A stretch of 64,000 nucleotides of DNA from Saccharum officinarum (taxonomy: Eukaryota > Streptophyta > Magnoliopsida > Poales > Poaceae). The notes beneath the pieces are model-generated. The model did not search any database. It saw only the letters and a list, made by a program, of their open reading frames with translations, and was not told where the DNA came from. The position numbers and the translations under genes are program-made. Positions 1-15,939 of this stretch are shown piece after piece (position 1 is the first letter of the stretch; every line of letters starts with the position of its first letter). The stretch is taken from assembly GCA_020631735.1 (NCBI GenBank), contig CM036160.1, positions 113,628,680 through 113,692,679 on the forward strand, written 5' to 3'.

Positions 1-2137
1 AAGCAACATATGCATGATGCGTGGTTGTGCTAATCTGAGCTGATAATTACCAAGGATAAAGTGACTTGAGCGGACATCACGTGCTAGGTTCCTGGTGACA
101 ACAAGGGATTAAATTCAATGAACCCAACAATGTCGGCTTCACATTTTTTGTATGGGGGGTTCTGCAGGCATGTGTGTGATGGCTACAGCATGGACCTGGG
201 ATTAAATTCAATGAACCCAACAATGTCGGCTTCACATTTTTTGTATGGGGGGTTCTGCAGGCATGTGTGTGATGGCTACAGCATGGACCTGATAGCCGGT
301 GCATATAACAGAGAGATCACCTTGGTGAGCTGATGATGCGCAACACGATTTATGCATCTGATAATAACCGGAAAAAGGGCAAAGTGAGGTTCACCTGCGT
401 CCGTAGAATATGATAGCAGTTGTGCGCAGAGGGATGAAGAAATAGTTCTGGATTATGCTTGTGCCTTCTTGTACCTATTCTGTAGGGAATCGATCAAGCT
501 ACTGGATTTTAGATGCAAGATAGAAATGAGAAGCACAAGGATTCCCAGGTTCTCACCGATGGTGATGGTATATGCTGAAGCAAAGTAATGGTGAGCGACG
601 ATAGGGGCGAAGCACAGCTCAACGATGACCCTGAAGGACTTGAGCGATCTGCTGGAATTTGCCAGAATGCGGCCATGCATGGATGAACGTCGAGGAGCGT
701 CAAGATGACTTTACAGTGAGCCTGTGATGGGGATCAAAGATAGAGAGATCAGCCTCAAGGTTAAGGGCAATGTGCCATTGATGAATTCTCACCGTCTCTG
801 GTGAAGATGACTCAGCGGTAGCGTTGTAGTGAAACTATGTGATGCAGCAGCTGAGCAAAGAAGTACGGCATGAAGGATAGACTGCCTGCGCCTTATCTTG
901 GGCTGGGAAGGCAAAGGAGCAGAAAGGTCATGGGAGAAGACGTGAATTGCCAAAGATGGTGAAGCTGGTGGCTTAAATGCCACTTGGGCAACGATTCATA
1001 TCTCTGGTGGAGGAAATTGAATTCTTGCCATTGTGGCAGCAGCCCGGTGAGTGGCTGTACTAAAAGCATAGATGGTGATTTGTGAACTTGCCAATGGAGA
1101 GAGATGGAGTGTGCCAAAGAGAGCTCTGAGGAGTTGAAGACCTTTAATATGTGCGTCAAACAAGTTGATTAGGTCGGCTAGTGAGATGAAATTAAAGATC
1201 ATTGCATGCAAATGGAGTTTCTCAGGCAACTGACGTCTGATGTCAGTGATGGTGGAAATTAGAAGAGTTAGTGGGTGGCCTGCTTTCATCAAGAATAACT
1301 GCTGCTGCAGAATAAAGGAGAGAATGTAGGAGCTTGAGTGGGCGGCAGTTGCGCGTCTAGATGACTGGAACTTGAAACAGCAGCCTGTGCATGCAGCTAG
1401 CTGGTCTTTCCACTCAGACACATGCAGGAGGAGAGAGATTAAGAGAGAGATAAAATTATTGTGATGAAACGTGAAGAGTTGCACTAATTGGAGATGGGAG
1501 AGAGATTAATTAGTTTCAGTTTGCATGCTAGCATAATTGCGTGAAACTTTCTTTGTTGTAGACATCGTGCACATGCAAAGAAGTGAAATATGGGGAGAGA
1601 GAAAAGGAGAGAAAAAAAAAAGGAAATTGAATTTAGAATTGGCTACGGCTATTTAGGACTAAAAAGTGAGCACGTGATGAGAATATGAAATAGACAATAA
1701 TGATCAAAGATTTGGCATGAGATCAAAAGGATTTTAGCCAAACAAGGACTAAAGAGTTTGACTATGATTTTAGAAATTATATTTAAATTTCTTTTTCAAA
1801 GCCCTTTAAAACTCAAACTATTTTCTGAGATCTTTCTAAAACATAATTTGAACTTTATATTTTTTTATAAAAAGAGAATAAATAGAGCAAAACCTATTCA
1901 AGGCTTTATCGAATTTTCTAAATTCATTTTCCACTCAAGAAAATTTATGCAAGGGCATGAAATGCAACAAACAAGACATTTTAATTTGTAAAAGTTTTAT
2001 AAAATTATTTTCTTTCGTCCACTAGATTGACAACAAACTAACTAAAGCTTGGAATTCTTATAGAAAAAAATACTAAATCATATATTTATTAAGTGTTTTC
2101 TATTCACATCCCAAAATGAAAATTTTGGGGTGTGACA
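1..2137 (-). repeat. LTR-retrotransposon-derived sequence, LTR 5' terminus at 2137
   Basis: No credible gene is visible here. Read on the minus strand, the stretch begins at 2137 with TGTCACACCCCAAAAT, the usual start of Del/Tekay-type gypsy LTRs in grasses. The terminus folds into a 14-bp hairpin (2104-2117 with 2122-2135, loop 2118-2121). The opposite LTR end is not in the window or has been lost. The longest open frame (996-1484, minus, 162 codons) has low-complexity composition and no recognisable domain. The family assignment is inference from the terminus only. Confidence 0.45.
105..290. repeat. Perfect-looking 93-bp tandem duplication
   Basis: Positions 105-197 and 198-290 are two adjacent copies of the same 93-bp unit, which starts GGGATTAAATTC and ends CATGGACCT. 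I see no differences between the copies. Ninety-three is divisible by three, so the open frame across it (118-333, plus) is not broken. No protein family is recognised, so the open frame is probably incidental. Confidence 0.9.
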
Positions 2138-3713
2138 GCGACTCGACGAGCAAAACACGTTTACAAAGCGGTAGCGGTTAAAGTAAGGGGAGCATCACGT
2201 GCAGGGGCTCACAGTGATTGCGTTTGGCGACTTGGTGACGACGAAGATGCACTGGAACGGTCGGTCCACGGTGAGACGGTCACGGTGGCGTTGCTGCCGG
2301 CCATGAGGAAGAAAGCGGCTTGTGGGCGGTTGCAGATGAGGTGAGGCGCGATCGGTGGCTCCAAGAGCTGCGCGCACACCTTGCGGAGCTGGAGGCGAGA
2401 GCGAGTGGGCGGTGGAGCAGCAGCGACGGTGAATTTGGACAGCGGATGGCGGTGGCCGGTCGCGGCGAGGAGCGGAGGAGGAAGAGAAATCGGGTTGGCC
2501 GGTGACGGTGGTATTTATAGGCATGGCCGGTCGACACGGGAGCGACATGCGGGGCGTCCTGACTGTGACGAGGCGGTCGCGGGACGTCGCGGGCACGCCT
2601 GGAAGCGAAACGAAGATCGCTGGCGTCGTCGGGAGGTGGCGCTCGGTGGTTGGAGAGGATTTCAAATAAATTACAGAATTGCCACTGGAGGAAAATTTTA
2701 AATTACTTTCAAATCTTCAAAAGAAGTTGAAAATCTGTAAATACAAAAGTTGTTCCATTTTCAAAGATCTACAACTTTCTCAATATGAACATTTTCCAAT
2801 CCGGCTTAGTTTTTTTAAATTTGAATTTGAATTCAAATGGGAACATTTTCTGGAATTCTGTAAAATCAAAATTACTTTGAATTTTGTATTGAAACTTTAA
2901 AAACTCAAAATACCAAAGTTGTACATCTAGGACAGACCTACAACTTTGCTATTCAAAACATTTTCAAATTCTGCCTCCATTTTGAAATTGGATAGGGAAA
3001 TGAAAAGGGGACAATTTTGAGATTTGAATCTTTTCAAAATTACTTCAAACTTTACACTGAAACTTTGAAAACTCAAAACATCAAACTTGTAGCCCTTGAA
3101 AAGATCTACAAACTTGGTTTTACACTTTTTCCCAAATTTTGCTTAGATTTTGATCTATTCCAAAAGGGGTAAAACTAGGGTTTTGCTTTTCAGGGTTTTC
3201 GGAAAAATTTTGAATTGAAACTTGATACTCTATTAATTTGTGGTTGTTTAGGGATCACACCCTCACCCTAGGGCATCATTGAGTCAAGCCTCACATGGTT
3301 GACCAAATGGCTCCCTAGGTTGACCAGTTTGACTTAAGAAATTCTTTTAATAATTCCTCAAATTTGAATTCGAATTCGAATCGGAAAACTCGTAACAAGT
3401 TTTGGATTCCAAACCCTAACTCAAACTTGAAGCTTTATTTTATAAGTTGGACTTGAGATTATACCCTACACTTGGCACTAGTGTATAACACCGTCATACA
3501 CCTCAAATTACGCAGGGCATAAACTAAGTATTTGCGGTGACATTCGAAATTAGGGTTTTCGGATTTCGAGTCACACAACGAGAAACACATCCAACCTAAG
3601 AATTTAAACTCATTTTAGTTGATGCATAATATTGTTAACCTAATCATGGATGATTTGCGGTGCAAATGATGACATGGCAGGTTTTTAGTTACTATAACAC
3701 CAGGGGTGTTACA
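2138..3713 (-). repeat. Probable LTR, Del/Tekay-like, minus orientation
   Basis: The right edge at 3713 reads on the minus strand as TGTAACACCCCTGGTGTTA. This is a palindromic LTR start typical of chromovirus-type gypsy elements in grasses. AT-rich sequence (2670-3700) is followed by a GC-rich block (2130-2670), as in the U3 and R/U5 parts of such LTRs. The left edge abuts a second LTR terminus at 2137, which suggests that this LTR was interrupted by the neighbouring element. No gene is supported in this stretch; short GC-rich open frames near 2195-2701 are taken as chance. Confidence 0.45.
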
Positions 3714-5438
3714 ACTAGTGAGCTACCTAAACATGTAATTCAACTAATTACTTCTATGCTACACAAGATAACTCTACAAATGTAAATACAAGAGGGGTAG
3801 GTGTTTTATAACGAGCCGGGCCAGCGAAAAATCAATCACAATGAATACCAATTGACACGATGATTTTTCACCAAGGTTCACTTGCTCGCCGGCAAGCTAG
3901 TCCCTATTGTGGCGATTCACTCACTTGGAGGTTCATGCGCTAATAGACATCACCATCACACGCCTAACCTGCAACCGAGTGCTGCACAACCAACACAAGA
4001 TGAGGATCTAAAATCCACTAGAGTTGTCTTTTGTGATCTCTCACGAGAAAGGCACAAGAACCCCTCACAATCATCACGGTCGGAGCCGGAGACAATCACC
4101 TTCCTTCGCTCGACAATCCTCGCTGCACCAAGCCATCTAGGTGGCGGCAATCACCAAGAGTAACAAGGGAATCCCTCAGCAAAACACAATCACCAAGTGC
4201 CTCTAGATGCAATCACTCAAAGCAATGCACTTGAAAACTCTCTAATCTCACCAAATGATGAATTAATCAAGCGAGATGAGTTAGAGAGGAATGACTAGGC
4301 TCACTAGGGTGTATTCTCAATAGAAAAATGGCCAAGAGTGAGCCCAAGCCAGCCAACAAGTATTTATAGACACCCCTGGCTCTATTATTGAGCTATCTGT
4401 GCACTGACCGGCAACGTCCGATCACCACTGCGCTGCACATGTCTCAAATCAAATAGCCGTTAGCGCCCAACGGCTACTCTGCTCACAACAGATAGCACCT
4501 GATCGGACTCGACGAACAAAGGATGGGACGCAGCAGCATTCAGAGTCTGATCGAGTCCTGAGAGCTCCCAGAGCCACTCTAAGACGACCGGACGCACCCT
4601 GTGTCTGACGAGTTAATTGCCCAAGATAGAGAGCACCCCTATCCACACCAGACAAGTCTGGTCATAGACCCCATGCGTCGGGTCAATTCTGTCGTGCTAC
4701 GTCACCATGACCGAACTCGAGAATAGTGTTCCCGCGAAGTCTGGTCACTCCCCGAGCCAGAGTCCAGTCAACCCGGCAGCTCTGCTCGTGCCTAGGGCTG
4801 AACACCAGACGCGTCCGATCACTCCTTTCACTTCACCCTTGCTTCTATATGCCAACCACATAGTGTCTCACCATAGTGCATGTGTGTTAGCATTTTCACA
4901 AAGCATTTTCAAGGGTGTTAGCACTCACTAGAATTTAAATGCATATGCAATGAATTATAACATCTAGTGGCACTTTGGTAACCATATTTCACGATGAGTT
5001 TCACCCCTCTTAATAGTACAACTATCTATCCTAAACATACTCACACCCACTAGGTGTTTTGAGTGCCAAAACAAAAGGCTCCTATCAAGTATACCTTTGC
5101 CTTGAGCTTTTTTGTTTTTTTCTTTCTTCTTTTCCAAGTCTAGAGCTTGATCACCATCATCACATGTCCACCATCATCGCCATGGGCTTCATCTTGCTCT
5201 ATCACTTGGTGTGTACTAACATATCTCATATTCACTTAGAGCCAAAGGTTAGTACCTAGGGTTTCATCAATTATCCAAAACCAAACTAGAGCTTTCAATA
5301 CGTCGGGCACGTGAGGGAGGAAACCGGTGTTAGAGTTACATCATAGTGGAAGCGTCGGGCGAGCACACCAAGTTGTGGTTTGGACAAAACCCGTACCAAT
5401 TTTTTAGGTGTAACAGATAATAGATTCAGTCGGACGGG
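3714..5438 (-). repeat. Repetitive LTR-like sequence, no gene seen
   Basis: This intergenic sequence has a composition familiar from grass LTR retrotransposons. There is a TATA-like TATTTATAGACACC at about 4362, blocks on either side of a palindromic AACGGCTA/TAGCCGTT pair at 4450-4480, and a right end near 5300 that reads on the minus strand as TTGAAAGCTCTAGTTTGG. That opening is one I associate with repeated LTRs in grasses. Precise boundaries and family are not resolved. Open frames up to 93 codons have no recognisable domain. Confidence 0.35.
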
Positions 5439-6915
5439 TGTTGACATTTCTTAGCATCACTTAAGTTAAGTTGTTGTCCCTAACATGATACTAGAAAAGT
5501 GGTTGTACTTATAATCATAACACTCACTCAAAAGATATATAAAAGAAAGATTATCCGCAAGCGCACAGATAAAATACACCTGTTGTAGCATTTCACCTAG
5601 GAATGTTCCAGGTATTGTTATTTATACTTTACCATCGGGAGCTTAACAGGGTTTAAATGTAAGAGAGTAATGGCTAGAGAGATTGACAAATAAACATACT
5701 TATGATAAAGCTCAAACAACCACACTTATCTTTACAGGGGTAAGACAAGGTATATAGGATAAATGTAATTGTGATAACAATGGGAATTCCAGAGATAAAG
5801 AGACTTCATAAATCAAGTAGAGTTAAAACAGGAGATAAATTAAGAGATTAGATTTCTAAGTCATTTCATATTTACTAAGTCTTTTGCACACTCTAGTATA
5901 CACACTATCAAATATAGCATAATCAATCCTTCATCTATGCATAAGGAACATTACTAAGGAATATCAAGAACAGAGCAATCCTTTCCTTGTAACCAGGTTC
6001 TACTTAGCCTATATTCGGGGAGTGGGCTACATAGGACTCAACGGGAATATCACACCCGTGATCTACCACTTGATGTCCTAGAATATAGGGTGCATTCGCA
6101 GGCAAAAATAGTTTAAGCACCACGCCTACACTACCTCTACCACTTAACTCACTCGAGGATTGAGCTAAGCGCTTTGCGAACATATGCATAAAATAATTAT
6201 CAATCATGACTATATCAAATATATAATTAAAATAAACTAAGAACATAATAGATAGAAACATAATAATATTGAAGTAGCACAAAGTCGAATAACGAGATAC
6301 AATGGAATTACTAGACCTCCCGACGGCGATCCGGAATCCCGAGCAATGCCTAACTCTACTTGAATCTAGCTAGTTCTAATTCTAAACTTGAAGTAGAGCT
6401 CTAAATCCCTCTCTTTGGAAACCCTAGTTTCTAATCCTGTCTTCAATAATGAGAAGAAGAGATGCCTCAGGGGGGTCTGGGTCTGGTTTTATACCCCGGT
6501 GGGATGCACCGTGACCCTCGGATCAAACCGACCTTGAACAACGGTCAAGATGCGAACTCTAGGTCGGTGGAGAACCGCCATACGAAGGAGGAGGTGGATG
6601 ACATGTGGGCCAGGCCGGCCAGCCAGGTGGTGGGGTCGGCCGGGCCCACCTATCACCGCCTCGGCGTCCGCTTCGCTCTGGTGTCTTCTAGACCCTTCCA
6701 GTGCCAGTGTCCGTCTGGTTTGCGCAAGAATTCGTGTCGTGATGGTTAATCCTTCTTTCCAATGCCTATTTTTCTTGTTTAATCCTTGAAAAATCATAAT
6801 TCACTAAAGCTCATGGAATTTGTGAGTTTAAACCCTAAACCTTTGTTGATGATTATTTCATGCCCTTTTTCATATTTATTTGCTTTTTAATTTTAATAGT
6901 TAACCACCGTCAACA
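5439..6915 (-). repeat. Solo LTR of an Athila-like gypsy element
   Basis: The minus strand starts TGTTGACGGT (6915) and ends at TGTTGACATT on the plus strand (5439). It shares landmarks with the complete Athila LTRs at 27234 and 33909: ATCCGCAAGCGCAC near 5555, GGATCAAACCGAC near 6520, AGGTCGGTGG near 6561 and CCGTCAACA at the end. The flanks are ACGGG (5434-5438) and GCGGG (6916-6920), a 5-bp target duplication with one mismatch. There is no internal region or second LTR, so it looks like the product of LTR-LTR recombination. Length 1,477 bp. Confidence 0.7.
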
Positions 6916-8110
6916 GCGGGACAGACATTGAGGCAGTCACATTACAAATTCGTATATGTAGGAATTCCTAATGGAAATCGATAATGATATGCCATGGGCG
7001 TCCAACCCGTGACTCTCGTCCGGACGCAGCTCCGCATGAGCGGGCCCCATTTCTCTTAGAAACAAAACCGATAATGATATGCAATGGGCGTCCGGCCCGT
7101 GACTCTCATTCGGACGTAGCTCCTCAGGAGCAGGCCCCATCTCTCGCAAAAATAAAAAACAAATCCCCACTCACTTATCTGCTTATTCGCCACAGCATGG
7201 CCATCCGTCTGCGCCCTTCCCCACTATGCACTCGTCGGCTGCCGCGTCGTGCCCTTCCCCCCACTACCTCGCGCCCTATCACCAGTCGCGCCGCATGCCC
7301 ATCCCAGTCACCTGCACCGCTCGCTCCCTCGCCGTCTGTCCGTCCCCCATCGCCGTCACGCCGCCATGGCCGCTGGGGCGCACATGTCGTAGTGCCTCAG
7401 GTCTTTCCTAGGTGAGCCAAGGGCACTGATGAGCGCGGCTCGTCGCCGGCTCCCACCCCAACGGCTGAATCGACCAGCCCGGTCTTTCCCCTCTCCTATG
7501 TCGTATATGTATGTTTCAAGTGTTTTAGACATTTCAGATGTATGTTGCAATTGTTTAATCTTGATGTTGCAAAAGTAGATCAGAGGATGTTGCACATGTT
7601 GCAAGTGTTTCAGAGGCATGTTACAAGAGTTTGTTGAAAATGTTTCATCTATTTCCAAACGTATGTTGCAATCGTCTTTGATGTGGATGTTGTATATGTT
7701 TCACACATATGTTGCAACATGAAAACGTAATGTTTCAGCTGTTTCAGCCTTATGTTGCGGCAAGTGGTTTTCATATTGCAAGTATTTTATTTGGGTGTTT
7801 CATGTGTTTCACACACATGTTGCAAGTGCATGTTCCAAATATTTCATTTGTTTTCAGACGTATGTTGCATTCAAATATTTTTCATGTTGCAAGTGTTTTA
7901 TATTGTTTAGCCGGGGATGAGCCGGGGGTCGGTGGACGGGAGTGCTACGGGTCGGGGCGCACTGAGGGAGTCGGAAAGTCACCCGCACGGAGAGTTTGAG
8001 AGAGAGGAGGAGGTTCAGGGGAAGGACCGACGGGCTCAGGGACGAGCATAGTGCACTCGTGGGGCGGAGCAAAGGTGGACAGGGGCGGACTGCATGGGCG
8101 TCCGGTCCAA
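6916..8110. repeat. Grass repeat with tandem duplication and ATGTTGCA-rich core
   Basis: Positions 6979-7068 and 7069-7158 are imperfect 90-bp tandem copies that start CGATAATGATATG. A GC-rich block follows, then 7500-7905 is packed with degenerate ATGTTGCAAGTGTTT units. It ends near 8110 with GGGCGTCCGGTCC, which matches GGGCGTCCGGCCC inside the left duplication. A second element of the same kind lies at about 14400-15500. It is likely a non-autonomous DNA element or similar; the class is not determined. Short open frames are not credible genes. Confidence 0.5.
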
Positions 8111-8195
8111 GCGCTAGCCACACTCTAAAGGGAAATTGTTGTCATGCTCATGCCATTGCAAAGGCGGCTCAGCCAGGATGGTCAAAGCACCAAGC

Positions 8196-8878
8196 TCCCA
8201 TGGGCGGACCTGGTGTTGTGCCCGGGTATTCCTAGGCATACCCAACATTTTTGCCGTAAAAATTAGTAGATATAGGTATACATATATGTACGATATAGTT
8301 AAGCGTTAGTATTGTAGTTCTCTTTATCTTATTCATCCAAAAATAGCCCACGGAACCATGTTGCAACTCATTACCTATTTGCTCACCCGGCCATCAAGGC
8401 TGATTCTAGTCCATTCTCCTCCCTTAGTCAAGAAACTCATAAGGCAGAGCGCAAGAGCCGCGAGCCCAACAGATGCTCCCACGAGACAAAATCCTAGCGC
8501 CTGTCTAGCGAAGACGTTGGCCACGCTGCCGAGCAAACTTAAAATAACCCGAGTGCGGTGTCACCTTAAAACGCACAGTGTTGCAGCTAATCTACCACTA
8601 TTTGGCTCGAGCACTGGCAAGTAGGCAGGCGTAGTTCAACTGCAGGTCACCTCACATGCCGCTAGATACCAGCGGCTAGGAGGGCACGCTGGTCGCCATC
8701 ACAGACCACACCACTGGAGCCGTCTGGAAGCACAGACAGATCTTGATTTGGTACCTTTCTTAACCAAATTCAGAGGCAACAACTCAAGTTCTCTTTTGAT
8801 CTTTGCTCAATTTATAATATATTTTCTTTAGCTTAGGGTTTGGGCGTACCCAACTTTGAAATCCTGGGTCTGCCACTG
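8196..8878. mobile_element. 683-bp element flanked by CAAGC, imperfect terminal inverted repeats
   Basis: CAAGC occurs directly on both sides (8191-8195 and 8879-8883). The left end reads TCCCATGGGCGGACCTGG. The right end, reverse complemented, reads CAGTGGCAGACCCAGG, an imperfect inverted repeat. Terminal stretches that mention gcatacccaac and cgtacccaac are a common grass repeat. No transposase is visible; the superfamily is unknown. Confidence 0.4.
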
Positions 8879-8967
8879 CAAGCACCTTTCGGGAGGTCCT
8901 GTGTTCACACCCTGGGTGGCGCTCTCGCTGGGATGTAAGGGACGTCACCGACCAGACTAGAATGCGG

Positions 8968-9111
8968 TCCCCTAGTTAAGCTTTTTTTTCTCGATCGGGC
9001 CATTCACCCGTTTTTTATTAAGAGAAAAATAGTTAACAGAACAAACCGTGCGCGGTCACGCAAGCAAGGAGCCTCCGTGACACAAGCACACCAAGTCCCC
9101 TAGTTAAGCTT
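8968..9111 (-). mobile_element. 5'-truncated L1 fragment with 16-bp target site duplication
   Basis: The 16-mer TCCCCTAGTTAAGCTT is present exactly at 8968-8983 and 9096-9111. The 112 bp between begin with a T tract and read on the minus strand as an L1 3' end (CTCTTAATAAAAAACG near the end, then GATCGAG and an A tail). The full L1 at 49620-56473 ends very similarly (CTCTTAATGAAAAACACG, GATCGC, A tail). Together these are the signature of target-primed reverse transcription with 5' truncation. Confidence 0.8.
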
Positions 9112-9563
9112 CAGTCAAGAAGCCGGGGATACCCTAGCCTCTGCCCTCTAAAGTGACACAGGTAGGCCCCATGTGTCAGTGACACGTATGGCATGGTAAA
9201 TACCTGCAATCACAAATATCTGAGTGTACAGGCAAGGCAATACCGCCTTACTTTTCTTTGACTCGACGCATGCATGACACTATTCCACGTTCGTCAAACT
9301 CGCGATGTGCCACATTAACGAAGATTTAAGATTCGTTTGCGCTTGCGAAATGCTGTGTCTTTAGAAGTTTTGTGCGTGTCTGGCAACGATGCCCGGAGTC
9401 CCAGGCTCCCAGCACAATTTTTTCTCTGCTGACCCAGGCTTGTAAATCAGAATCAAAACTTACGCTGTGACCTAAGAGAGTTTGCGTAAGAGATGATAAT
9501 CCACGGTTATTCACAAATTATTCGGTCCTGGCAGCTTCAGCAGTGCTAAATTCATGATTTTTC

Positions 9564-13485
<3,922 letters not shown>

Positions 13486-15939
13486 GGCCGCCGCCTCTCT
13501 CACCCCCAGCAAAATTCGCTCCAGGTGGGACGGGACTACGAGCAAGGGGAGTTCGACGCGGAGAGGGAGTGTGGGGGGCGACGCGGAGGGGGGAGAGTGG
13601 GGGCGACGACGACGGACGAGTGCGCTACGGATCAAACGGAGCCGAGAGAGATATATGGAAAGCGAGCGGCGATCCAAAGACGAGGAGTGGACTGGGGACC
13701 GTCAAATCCGTTGGCTTCCGTCGGATAAGGATGTTTGTTACCCATTGCTGGTACTGGGGTAGACGAGGATCATCATCTGTCTTCTGCTGCTTGGGCAGTT
13801 GGAGTCAATCCTGCCGACTGCCGTTCCCATATCTTATCTTCCAGAACTGTTCATGCCATTGCAAATTCTGAAATACAATTACTATTCATCTATTTAAAAC
13901 CCTCGCGTGTAGCTAGCCTGGCCTGTATGCATGGGCCTGGCTCACCCCAGCCAGGCTGAGCGCATGCAGGCTCTTATGTTTGGTTCGTTGCATACAGGTA
14001 GCCAGGTTCGGAAGAGAAGTCGTTTGGTTACCCGCATGAGTATAAATCATGTAACACGAATATGTCAAAATAAATACTAAAATATTAATTATTTATGATA
14101 TTGTGCCATAATAAATTTTAATTTACCTAATCCAATCTTTAATTTGATTTGAAATCACTTAATATTCACTAATTATACGCTAATGACGTCATTAGCTGTG
14201 CTAATCATGCACCGCGCCAACCTGGCTCACTGGATACGGCCGATTCTGGCGTTTCTCTGGATGCAGCATCTTTCATGCTTTGAGTACCGTGCGAGCCTGG
14301 CCCAATGATCTATCCAGCCAACCAAACGCGAGCGCATGCATCCGAGGGGCGTGGCCCAGCCCTCGTGCAGGATACCAAACGCACCCTATAATACGTGCTA
14401 TACTGGAACCATACGCTCCGGAGGAAACGGGGGTCCTTCCGTCTTGCACGCTGGCCCAACTACCCTTTGTGTCTGCTCCTCAAAAAATCAGTCTTTATGC
14501 CTTGCGGCCCTCTTCCTTCTCTAACACGTCGCACTGCGCACAGCTCACAACACCGCACCGTCACCTGCAGCCCCACCAGCCACCAACGCAGCCGCGTGCT
14601 CCCATCGCCTCCTCGCTGCTCTGACCCGGCATTGCGCCGCCCTCCTCGCTCACCAGTCACGCCGCCTTGCTCCCCTGCACCCCGAACCACCGAGGACCGC
14701 CGGCTCCTTGAACTCAGGATAGGAGCTGAGGATCGCTGGCTACCCTTCTTCCGAGATCTGTCCGTCACGTCCTTGAACTTGATATGGGCACCATCTTCTC
14801 CGCTCCTCGCCCCGAGCCATTGCCTCCGGTGGACACACGCTGACGAGCCTCCATTCCCTCAAGTAGCAAGGAAATGTTACGCTGAAAGTGTATGTTCTAA
14901 GTATATGTTTGAAGTATTTCAGACATTTTAGAGGTATGTTGTAAGTGTTTCATACGGATGTTACAAAAATAGATCGAAATGTTGCATATGTTGCAATAGT
15001 TGTACACATATGTTGCAAACTTCTCTTCCCAATGTTTTATTTGTTTTTTCAGACGTATGATGCAAGTGTACTTATTTGAATGTTGCATATATTTCACACA
15101 TACGTTACAAAGTGTTTTATCTGGATGTTGCGTATGTTTTACAATGTTTTTCATGTGTTTTACAAGGGTTTTCTAATGCATGTTTTAAGTGTTTCATCTG
15201 TCTTTCAGACGTATGATGCCAATGTTGCATTTGGATGTTTTAAAGTAGATCGGATGTTGCATCTCCATCATCGCTTTCTGTTGCCTCACCTGGGTGTCTC
15301 TTCTCCTCTCGGCGTCGGCTGGCATCCGCCGCTTCCTTTCTCTCTTCTCGATGTTGGTGACGTTTGAGGGCAGGGTGGGCCCGTGTGGGTGCGCGAAACG
15401 ACATGAAAACAGGGCGGGTGTCCTTTGTCCGGACGCCAGCAAGCTCGTTCTTCTTCTTCCCCTCTTATCCGCAGGAAGTGGGCCCCACCCGTCAGATTAA
15501 CCGTATTGACTTGCAAAGGGGATCAAAGCTTGGATGAGCTGTTCTATTTTCGGAGGTGCGATGCCTCATGGATGGTCTAGATCAAGCGCTCCTACTGATG
15601 CGGCGACTCCCTGAATAGTAGGAACCCGCGCCCTTCCTCTTTTCCCTCCCGAAACAACAGCAGCCGCCGCCGCCATCTAAGGTCTCCAGCCCCGCCCGTG
15701 CTCGCCGGCGCCGCCGACCTCATCCCCATCCCAGCGCCGCATCCAACGGCTCCCGGATCACACTACTCCACAGCCTCCGCTTTCCATCGAGCTCAGGCGG
15801 TAGCGTTTCTCGCGGGCGCCTGAGCTCGACTTCTTCCCCCTTCTTCTCCACCTGTGCCGCGCCGCCGGTCAACCTCCCGCGCCTCCTCGTCTCTGCTCCC
15901 AGCTTTTGAGCCTGATCAAACCGGTATACCCAGCCGTGC
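13486..15939. other. Divergent intergenic region between xylulose kinase and thymidylate kinase
   Basis: The first 200 bp are GC-rich and purine-rich and are probably the promoter and 5' UTR of xylulose kinase. From about 13905 to 14392 there is a segment bounded by TTTGGTT-type ends (TATGTTTGGTTCG at 13976 and ATACCAAACGCACCC at 14381), suggestive of a hAT-like MITE but not proven. The stretch 14400-15500 holds the second ATGTTGCA-rich repeat. From about 15610 the sequence is a pyrimidine-rich, GC-rich leader typical of the 5' UTR of thymidylate kinase. No additional gene is supported. Confidence 0.6.
14400..15500. repeat. Second ATGTTGCA-rich repeat copy
   Basis: The core at 14885-15265 consists of degenerate units of the type ATGTTGCAAGTGTTTCAGACG, as at 7500-7905, and has the same orientation. 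GC-rich flanks and a GTCCGGACGCC motif near 15429 also recur. The short open frames rest on the repeat itself and are not genes. Confidence 0.55.

Larger units (their letters stand above)
8165..9130 (+). repeat. Candidate tRNA-derived SINE, broken by two insertions
   Basis: GGCTCAGCCAGGATGG (about 8165-8180) resembles an A box and GTCCTGTGTTCACACCCTG (about 8899-8917) resembles a B box of a tRNA-derived SINE. They are separated by a 683-bp insertion (8196-8878), and a 112-bp L1 fragment sits further downstream (8984-9095). Removing both would bring the boxes to a normal spacing. The reading is inference; box matches are by eye. Confidence 0.3.

Noticed and set aside
996..1484. A 162-codon minus-strand frame
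   Set aside because: Low-complexity composition and no domain; lies within LTR-like sequence.
3882..4163. Open frame of 93 codons
   Set aside because: Located in repeat sequence of LTR type, His/Ser/Thr-rich, no domain.
7500..7905. Regular short repeats that could suggest a CRISPR-like array
   Set aside because: Units are degenerate and adjacent, without conserved repeats separated by unique spacers, and the genome is a plant one.
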